From assembly GCF_000003605.2 (NCBI RefSeq), contig NW_003134846.1, positions 15,439-40,377 of the forward strand: DNA of 24,939 nucleotides. Direction: 5' to 3'. The notes beneath the pieces were generated by a model that saw only the letters and a program-made list of their open reading frames with translations, was not told the origin of the DNA and searched no databases. Below are positions 17,936 through 24,939 of the stretch, piece after piece. The stretch comes from Saccoglossus kowalevskii (Eukaryota > Hemichordata > Enteropneusta > Harrimaniidae). The translations under genes and the position numbers were made by a program. Numbering within the stretch: position 1 is the first letter of the stretch; each line of letters starts with the position of its first letter.

Positions 17936-18355
17936 GGCCAGACTTTTATTATCCCTTGTTTTGCGAACCCGCCGAATGAACAGGAGCCGAAAATGAAATA
18001 AAAATAAAATTTTATTTCAGCGTAATTTCTCACGTCCGCCGACTTGTAAGCGCAACAAATTGCTAACAAATATTATTTTTAATCTTTATTTTTTTACCGC
18101 CCGCCGCATAACAAATTGAAGTTGCATTTTCGTGGGAGTATCATGATCATAGTACTAAAGTCTCGCGCAGATGAGAAATAAGGTTATACATGGAATAAAA
18201 TGTTATTTCATTTCTTCTCTTCGATCAATGATCTCACTTACATTTCCTCGAGAATCACACAAATCTAATGGAAAAAAAGAATTAATTTTTTGTCCCCGCT
18301 CTCAAAAAAATTGCCTTATAAAAACTCGCGAAACAAGGAATAAAAAAGTCTGGCC
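17936..18355 (+). mobile_element. PIF/Harbinger-like MITE (420 bp) with TTA target duplication
   Basis: The left terminus GGCCAGACTTTTATTATCCC and the reverse complement of the right terminus (GGCCAGACTTTTTTATTCC) form imperfect inverted repeats of about 33 bp. They are flanked by TTA at 17933-17935 and 18356-18358, the 3-bp target duplication typical of PIF/Harbinger elements. There is no transposase; an open frame within it (18171-18359) overruns the element end and is not a gene. Confidence 0.78.
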
Positions 18356-18358
18356 TTA

Positions 18359-18942
18359 ATAGTCATAATTGTTTTTTCAAAACTCCAGATATAATTTTAT
18401 GTAATTGTAAACAGTTAACAATATTAACTAATATATTTTTGGCAATATATCCCATTTTAATTATCTAAATTTGTTTAACTGTATACAGTAAATCTTTATT
18501 TTAAAAATACAACTAAAATATGTTAATTAGTTCATCCTTGACTTTGGTAGAACATGTTTAAAATAGTACAGTACAATAGTACAATTTCTTTCTGGCGGGT
18601 ATAAATATATGAAGTAATATAAATTATTTTTTCGTACTAAAAAAACTCAAATATCTTTTTAATTAAATCTTAACAGCCAATGTGTTTTTTTGCAATTGCA
18701 GAGTCGGAATTTTTTTCTCGGAAAGCAAAGCCACTGGAACTGCATGTATTAAAAAAACATACCAGTACTATTCGCTGCGTGTCTGACAATTGTCTAAAGT
18801 TTCACCGGTCCTCTTTTTTTTCACTTTGAGAAGTGCTGTCAACCAAAGCATAAATATGTGTTTCTCTGTACATAAAATTTCACACGATTTGTTAATATTA
18901 ATGTATGATAATAAAAACTTGATACTATTTTTCTGGATTGTT
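18359..18942 (+). other. Very AT-rich stretch
   Basis: Homopolymer-rich sequence with no supported coding, RNA or repeat feature. Confidence 0.5.
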
Positions 18943-19284
18943 GTACTTTATTTGTATCATTGTCATATGAGAAGTACTCTTGTCCTTATTAGAGATATTG
19001 GAACTAATCCAGGGCCACAAACTAGTTTATCCAACACTGACTCTTCTACATATTTGCAGATCTGATTTGTATACTTCCTTGTCATTTTACCTGTTGTTGG
19101 TTTGTCGCTATCTGGTTTTCTTGCTGAGAATAATGCTGACCTGGATGGAGAGTGCTATAAACTTGAAATTGCCATCGAAATCACGTTTGCCAATTTATGT
19201 CCATGCAACTTTTAAATGACAACTAGCGAAGGCAGTGTCATTCATGACTTGTTTACTTTTACTAGTGTGCCATTAACCCTTGTG
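18943..19284 (+). pseudogene. Decayed coding fragment with 2A/LINE-like NPGP motif
   Basis: One frame reads a hydrophobic run (FFWIVVLYLY), then LVLIRDIGTNPGPQTSL (NPGP codons end at 19017), a stop at 19063-19065, then PVVGLSLSGFLAENNADLDGECYKLEIAIEIT-type protein-like sequence, a stop at 19214-19216, then MTTSEGSVIHDLF and TGA at 19282-19284. A D-I-x-x-NPGP motif near the N-terminus is known from CR1/L2-type LINEs and from some invertebrate NLRs as a 2A-like signal; here the usual Glu is Gly. Stops in one otherwise protein-like frame point to a dead copy. The source family is not certain. Confidence 0.4.
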
Positions 19285-20580
19285 TGATCAAGTTGATGTA
19301 AAAGTACATAGGGTAAATTTGCCAGTCTCATCAACTCATTTAGTTTTCTTACCTGTGATTGGTTGTTCATTTCACAGAAGAAAATGGAAGTTTGGACGTC
19401 AGATTCTCTTAATAACTGAAGACGCCATGTCAATGCTCTGGCTTTCAAAACTATCTGTGTAATGATGGCTTGTGCGTCATGCGTGTCTTTAGTGATAACA
19501 TTTCTTTTGTTGTGAAGTTTATGTTAATTTGGAATCCAATGACAATGACAACGTTGCGGATCTAAAGTGTTGGCTGAGTAAAAACTCATCTGCTGTCACG
19601 CTTATGTTGCATTCATCGCCAGATTCATAGCATTTATTCTACAACTGCTCATGACATGTATTATGACTGCTCGATTGCTACAGCAAGTCAACTATGAAGA
19701 GAGTGGTTCGGGAAGAAAACCCCTGCATATTTCATACTGTCGGTTTCTCTAGTTCAATCTGAAGACCAAATATAGTAGTTGGATTACAGCTCAATTGGGT
19801 TGCCTGCCTCCTAGCAATATTATGTGACCTATTTTTGGTTATTCAGGCTCAGAAGACTAAACAAAGCAGCGTACTTCATTACTATGCTGCCTCGACCCTC
19901 CTACGTGCTGTTAAGTGCTGAAAGCTTCCCGGGAACAACATATTACATCAGCTGTGAAAGCTGTGCTCCCAGCTATAACTACCTCTCTGATCTGTAGGTC
20001 GGTGATTTTGCTTCGGTTTCCACTTGTAAAGCCAACTAAACAACTGAGTAATTGTGATAAGTTATTGCCTCTCTATGTTATAGAGGCGTGTCAGTTTGTT
20101 TTGTGAATTAATTCTAAATTAACTGGCCATCATGGCTCATTTCTATGGGTCACATATGCACATCTCATCATTTTTGTGATTGGACAAATTTGTGAAATTT
20201 TCAACGATTGGCATCCCCAAAACAGCTTGAATATAAATTGACAATTGCAGTTATTATTCAGCTTTAAAGCACACAGTAGGAGTTTTTGCAGTTAGTGTGT
20301 CTGTATGTATATGTTTATCTGTATACTCATGTGTGCAGGGGGGGGGGTCTAAAAACTAAATCTGCAACGCGATTGTGCTAATTGCCGAATGTCGATTATT
20401 GCACTCTACGAAACGGCATATTATGATCGGAAGACCAATTGTCATAGTGTAATCATGTGGGGACGAGATATGCATGCATTTTTTCATGTTGATATAAATT
20501 CTCAATATTTTGGATACCACTTTATTCTGAATTTCGAGTCTATTATTCCAGTCATCATTATGTCGCACGTCAAAACTTTT
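19285..20580 (+). other. Unassigned stretch, possibly more of the decayed element
   Basis: Short open pieces in shifting frames (for example CSGFQNYLCNDGLCV near 19434-19480, and VADLKCWLSKNSSAV near 19551-19600) hint at old coding sequence, but none is long or recognisable. A run of 10 G lies at 20338-20347. Confidence 0.3.
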
Positions 20581-20640
20581 ATAAGATAAGATAACTTTAT
20601 TGACATTATTCTTCTTGTCAAAGATTAACAAGCAAAGTAA
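20581..20640 (-). repeat. Possible retroposon 3' tail
   Basis: ATAAGATAACTTTATTGACA, read on the minus strand, ends in an AATAAAGTTATCTTAT-type tail, similar in style to the insertion at 14332-14450. It is only a short stretch, so the call is tentative. Confidence 0.35.
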
Positions 20641-22086
20641 AATAGAAAATTAATAGGAAAAGAAGAATTATTAACTAAATCTCAAGTTTTTGTGACCTTA
20701 CGTGAAGCCTGTAAAGATTTTTCAGGAAGCTACTAGTAATTATTATAACAAGTTTTATTTTCAACATTGGAATCAGCATTCCTGCAAACGAATTTTGTTT
20801 TCAATTCGGAAATTGGTCGTGGTGTGAACGGTAAGGTAGCGTACAGACTGAATTTGTGAAGTTTTACCGATTCCTTCAAACCAGTTACAATGGAAAAACA
20901 TGTTGAACATTTTTTTTCTACTTTTAATCATTTATGATTCAATTTCGACATTACAATGATCTTTCCTTCAAATGTTTTATTTTTGACATTAGCTATGAGG
21001 TGATCAAACTGTTCATGAGTACATGCTGACCCAAATAAACTTAGCAGTCTTCTGACTTATGTTATGTTGGTTATTGTTTTTGACTGTTTATAAACTTGCG
21101 AGATGACACATCTCATAGAACAATAGCTGTGGAACTTATAGACAAAGGTAAAGGTGTGGAAATCAAGCATAGCGGTAATGATTTTGAGCGTAGCGGTGGT
21201 AGCCTCTCAAAGCGGCACTGCCACGCTGTTTGTATCCTGGGGAGAACACTAGATTTAAAATTTCACCTGATCACAAAAAATACTCAGCATTTAAGGTAAT
21301 ATGCATTTTTTTATTGCCAAGTAAAGTATGTTCTGAAACAAACACAACTGCATTGCTTAGTAGCAGATGATCACAGTAGCCATGGTTACTAGTAACTTTG
21401 AAAAGTACTTTGCATTCCACTCTCTTTGAAGCTGCTGCCTATGCTAATGAGCATAGTCGTCAGGACAAAGCCTTACAACTTCAAGATGGTGTTAACGTTA
21501 CACCATAATTAGGCAGTCAACACCAACGTGCATGTTACACTATTTCACTTTTCTAGCCAGCCAAGTGATGTGACATGTGTTTGGTCTCACAATTTGTCTT
21601 CCATGTGCTTGCCAATCACTGAACAGTGTGGCATGTCGCCGGTACATAGTGTTTACACACTTAATTGTTTACTGTAGTTTGCAAGGAACTTTAAGCATTT
21701 TTACTTTTCTCAAGTATCATTCAACAGATTTTAATGAAACAAGATGGGTACATAGATTAGTTTCAGATGACCTCAATAATATGCATAACTGTAATATCAT
21801 AAGTACTGTTGCAGATAGAAACATGTAATTGGTGCTATTGTCTGAAAAGATTACCAAATTATCAAGTCATCATATATGGTCATTATTTCATTAAATTGTT
21901 AACCAATTGTTACTGGGAACTACCCTGAACATTGCTTGTAGTTATATTTTTAAATGGTGTATTTGCTAATTGAAGCTAATGTGCTAACTGTAAATATATA
22001 GTAAATATAGTATTCCTTGATTGTATTTCATGCCTCCAATAATTTTAGCCACACGGGAGTTCTTGCTAAGCTTTCTTTGATTTACT
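20641..22086 (+). other. Stretch without a supported gene
   Basis: It contains inverted pairs ATGGTGT/ACACCAT around AACGTT (near 21486-21506) and TATGCT/AGCATA (near 21440), and a TTTTAATGAAACAAGATGGG / TACATAGATTAG core near 21730 of the kind found in the tandem-core repeats. No coding frame with a recognisable product. Confidence 0.4.
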
Positions 22087-22113
22087 TTTAACCTGGTAGT
22101 TTACCAGGTTAAA
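22087..22113 (+). repeat. Perfect 27-bp hairpin
   Basis: TTTAACCTGGTA (22087-22098), loop GTT, TACCAGGTTAAA (22102-22113): 12-bp perfect arms with a 3-nt loop. It stands alone just before the SINE-like copy. It could be an element terminus; function unknown. Confidence 0.85.
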
Positions 22114-22138
22114 CCTACCAGAAAATCCGTGAAAATAA

Positions 22139-22440
22139 TAAATTTCATTTATTACTCGTTAGGCTTAATTACAGATTACAGCCCCAAAAGGAACTTCTAA
22201 AGAATATACCTGGGTCCAAAAGAAACATCCTAGTAGCATTCTCTAGAAAAAAGGCCTCGCCTAAGGGGTTACCCACAGGGTGATCACACACGAAAGGCCT
22301 GCCAATTCCAATTTCAATTTGTTCTGCTGGCCGATGATTGTGTACTTTTGCACACAAAAAAGATGCAGATTGCAGTTTTTTGACCGAGCCTCTCTTGAAA
22401 TCTAGTTGTGATTGACTCCGACAATCAACGTCATTACGGT
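22139..22440 (-). repeat. SINE-like interspersed repeat, longer copy on the minus strand
   Basis: The minus-strand sequence carries the same core as 5144-5300 (GGTAACCCCTTAGGCGAGGC, GGTATATTCT, GTAATCTGTAATTAAGCC), ending in GAGTAATAAATGAAATTT. It extends further 5', to about 22440. The core is openable on the minus strand (22169-22357, with GEAFFLENAT), but indels in the other copy break the frame. No tRNA-type A or B box was found in the head, so the promoter origin is open. Confidence 0.6.
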
Positions 22441-22468
22441 TAGGCTTTCCTTATTAAGGGCCCTATTT

Positions 22469-23609
22469 TTAGTCCCCGTTCGGACGAAGTCCGAAAACTG
22501 CGACTTATAATTCGGTCTCCGTGCGTCCGTCCGCCCGTGCGTCCGTCCGCCTGTGCTTTGTCAGTTTTCATTCAAATTTAGTACATAGATCATACATGTT
22601 AGGATACATGTCCCCGACCGTCCGTGAGTTCTTGAGTCTGTTGGTCCGACCGTCCGTCTGTCCGTGCGTCAGTCTGTCCAACGTCATATTTCAGAATCCT
22701 TTGGACCGAATCCGTTCATTATATGCATGTGCCTAGTACTTTATGTGGGACATATGCACATGCAGTGGTTTAGCGATTCAATTCAAAATGGCCGACTGGC
22801 AGCCATCTTGTTTTTTGAAAATGTTGTATTTTGGACATGCTTTGTCAGTTTTCATTCAAACTTGGTACATAGATTATACATGTTAGGATACATGTCCATG
22901 ATGATTTATTTCACAATTGGATAAAAAAATGGCCGACTGACAGCCATCTTGTTTTTTGAAAATGTCGTATTTTGGACCTGCTTTGTCAGTTTTCATTCAA
23001 ATTTAGTACATAGATCATACATGTTAGGATACATGTCCCCGACCGTCCGTGAGTTCCTGAGTCTGTCAGTCCGACCGTCCGTCTGTCCGTGCGTCAGTCT
23101 GTCCAACGTCATATTTCAGAATCCTGTGGACTGATTCCGTTGATTTTTTGCATGTGCCTAGTACCTTATGTGGGACATATGCACATGGACGTGCTCTGTC
23201 AGTTTTCATTCAAATTTGGCACATACATGTACTTTATACATGTTAGGATGCATGTCCATGACAATTTGTTTCAAAATCTGGTCAAGGATGGCCGATTGAC
23301 AGCCATCTGACTTTTTCGCCTTACTACTATATTTCAACAATTTATGTACCATTTTCATTCGTATTTAGCACATACATCATACATATCAGTGTGTTTCATA
23401 ATCAGATCAAAGATGGCCGAATAACAGCTGTTTTTATTTTGGCCATACTACTCTGACACGAAACACGTGTTTTGATGTAAATAAACAATCTGTTGTATAC
23501 GCCACTTGGAACTCAAGTTTCAAGGACGCACTCGCGACAACCCCTCCGCTTCAATATGACGAGCACAAAAAGAATTTAACGGGGACTGTGTCATTTTCAA
23601 TGACTTGTT
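22469..23609 (+). mobile_element. Complete hairpin-ended element, family B (1141 bp)
   Basis: The left end is TTAGTCCCCGTT with a TTCGGAC-GAA-GTCCGAA hairpin, then GTCC-rich sequence. The right end is AACGGGGACT (23578-23587; 10-bp perfect inverted match to AGTCCCCGTT at the left), a GTCATT-TTC-AATGAC hairpin and the terminal CTTGTT (23604-23609). Inside, a near-identical 203-bp block occurs at 22560-22762 and 22985-23187 (offset 425), with partial copies between and after. A palindrome AAACACGTGTTT lies near 23463. No transposase. Same layout as family A, so probably moved by the same kind of machinery. Confidence 0.75.
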
Positions 23610-24632
23610 TCATCTGTTTGTTGACTCAACAGCTCACTATCACTTTTCATGTCTTTTCTTCGATTGAATCATGCTTTAATCATTAAAAAGACTAAGATCA
23701 GGATTTTTCCTCGGCGGAATTTGCGATCTGTGGCATTCACGTTCGTGGCAGCGCTTTGAGGTGGGGTTGTAGCTGAAGAGAGTTGCTATATGCGACATAC
23801 AGTCCATACTGCCCTCTTGGCAAGGAGCGGTTTCAGTTGAGCGAGAGGCAATACTGAGTCAGTACGCCTACCCTACTCTAGCAGGAGACGATCAAGTTTG
23901 ATCTCCTGCGGAGAGGGCCTTGGGTGCATGGCCGACTCGTTGGTAACTGGCTAGCTGATGCGGTGATCGTTATTGGTGGTTGCTCAGGATCAACATATTC
24001 ATTGAAGCAATCATTTTTGTTGGCTAGGGCTGTTTGCCTGTTTTCGGCCAACAGTTCAAACCAAAACCGCAGGATGGCTCAGGCAAGTCCCATGATTTTT
24101 GAACAGACAGCGAGGATCTAAAGCACTCGTGGTCTCCTTCTAAGGAGCAGAAGAAGACCGTGATTGAAGAATGTGGCCCTGGTGGTTGGACGTTCTGGCA
24201 TTTTCGGGTCCAGGGAGCCACAAAGTCTAGTTTAAGGCTTCACCATCTGCCTGGGCATGGATAGTGGTACGACTCCGGGTTTTCCCCTCCAGAGTTTTTG
24301 GACTCAACCTCCTCGTCTTTGACCTAAATAAGTAAATATGACCCCGCATCACTGAGTTGCAGATTTGTTTCGTCCCATCATGTCATCAACGTCTTCGATT
24401 TCTTTCTTTTCATCGTCATTGTATTAGTGAGATGGTTATTGGGGATGTGTGTAATTTGAGATGGATTCATTTTATCTGATGAGTGACTTAGATGGCTTTG
24501 CTTGGTGTTATTCAGCAAAGAAGTTACTTGCAGATACCATTTGATTCTAATTGCTTTATCAACCAAATAGGCTTCATTTAACAGTGAGTTTGTAGAATTC
24601 TTGATTCGGTTAAATTATTTAATACTCTGTTT
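23610..24632 (+). other. GC-richer unassigned patch
   Basis: From about 23680 to 24330 base composition rises well above its surroundings. It contains a hairpin (23881-23909), an open stretch of 65 codons (23924-24121) without a recognisable domain, and ends near an AAATAAGTAAATA tail (24324-24336) that could be the 3' end of a retroposon read on the plus strand. It may be an unrecognised short element or old viral/retroelement leader; I cannot name it. Confidence 0.35.
23881..23909 (+). repeat. Hairpin in the GC-richer patch
   Basis: GCAGGAGA-C-GATCAA pairs with TTGATC-TCCTGC (6 + 6 bp with a 3-nt bulge on one arm). It could fold in RNA or DNA. No known structured RNA family was recognised. 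Confidence 0.6.
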
Positions 24633-24939
24633 TTAGCTCCGCTGTCGACTTTGTCGAGCGGAGCTTATCATATAAGTGATTGTCCGTCGTCGTCGTCCGT
24701 CGTCCGTGTCAATGTTTTACTTTTTCGACTTCTTCTTGAAAACTACAAGCCTGAATGATTTGATACTTGGTGTATATGTACCTTGGGTAGACCTCTCTTA
24801 GATTTGTTCATGTTGATATCTTCAATTCTCTAATTTTGGTGAACATTTTTGTCATTTTTGGTAAAAAGGGATATTTTCGACTTCTTGTTAAAAACCGCAA
24901 GTGCAATTGTTTTGATATTACATATATAGGTACTACATG
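24633..24939 (+). repeat. Left part of a family A element, cut by the window edge
   Basis: TTAGCTCCGCTGTCGACTTT, AGCGGAGCT, a GTCGTCGTCC stretch and the start of the tandem units (TTTTCGACTTCTTGTTAAAA). It is close in sequence to the start of the 2935-4114 copy. The right end lies outside the window. Confidence 0.88.

Noticed and set aside
18171..18359. Plus-strand open frame at the MITE
   Set aside because: It lies almost wholly inside the Harbinger-like MITE and its stop falls in the right TIR/target site; MITEs do not code.
19434..19480. Possible LDL-receptor class A module (CSGFQNYLCNDGLCV)
   Set aside because: Only three of six cysteines are present and the acidic calcium-binding end is missing; too short to support.
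22169..22357. Minus-strand open frame with GEAFFLENAT-like peptide
   Set aside because: The related copy at 5144-5300 has a 2-nt and a 1-nt indel within the shared core, and both copies end in A-rich tails, so it is a repeat rather than a gene.
22521..23310. Overlapping plus-strand open frames with repeated CFVSFHSNLVHRSYMLGYM-type peptides
   Set aside because: They are translations of the tandem blocks of element B. The peptide repeat follows from DNA repetition, and frames differ between blocks.
23881..23909. Considered as a spliceosomal snRNA, SRP RNA or tRNA
   Set aside because: None of the conserved boxes or ends of those RNAs that I know is present around it.

Overview
The window reads as AT-rich metazoan nuclear DNA, probably from a marine invertebrate. 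Large introns carry consensus GT..AG splice sites, intergenic DNA is full of short interspersed elements with tandem-repeat cores, and the one clear gene has a domain mix that I associate with expanded invertebrate gene families (lophotrochozoan, lancelet or hemichordate type). No organism can be named from the sequence alone. There is no bacterial operon structure, and I found no rRNA, tRNA or CRISPR array.

Left and centre (about 1053-14726, possibly to 15668): one forward-strand gene that I could assemble exon by exon. Eight exons (1053-2784, 4946-5076, 7824-7866, 8206-8271, 8620-8661, 9581-9843, 12451-12669, 14511-14726) join with consistent splice phases into an uninterrupted 904-codon frame. 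The predicted protein is: signal peptide; GT-B/GT4-like glycosyltransferase domain whose first EX7E glutamate appears to be lost; a cysteine-rich, N-glycosylatable linker; a TRADD-N-like domain; an acidic stalk; one transmembrane helix; a cytoplasmic segment with a 25/26-residue tandem duplication, each copy containing YLNL; then two homologous coiled-coil exons made by a tandem exon duplication. I read it as a type I membrane protein. A terminal exon at 15504-15668 is possible but weak.

The introns host repeats: a complete 1.18 kb element with a 156-157 bp tandem core (2935-4114), a sibling array (13229-14058), decayed relatives (9004-9360, about 10371-11280), a five-unit 150 bp array (6915-7700), a foldback (8763-8929) and a palindrome cluster (13088-13212).

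Right part (about 15.7-24.9 kb): no convincing intact gene. It holds a PIF/Harbinger-like MITE (17936-18355), a decayed coding fragment with a 2A/LINE-like NPGP motif (18943-19284), a SINE-like repeat that also occurs in intron 2 in the opposite orientation (22139-22440), a second complete hairpin-ended element (22469-23609) built on the same plan as the intronic family, an unassigned GC-richer patch (23680-24330), and the start of another copy of the first family at the right edge. The main interest lies in the receptor-like architecture, a duplicated 3' splice site that would switch it to a secreted form, the duplicated tail modules, and the shared plan of the repeat families.
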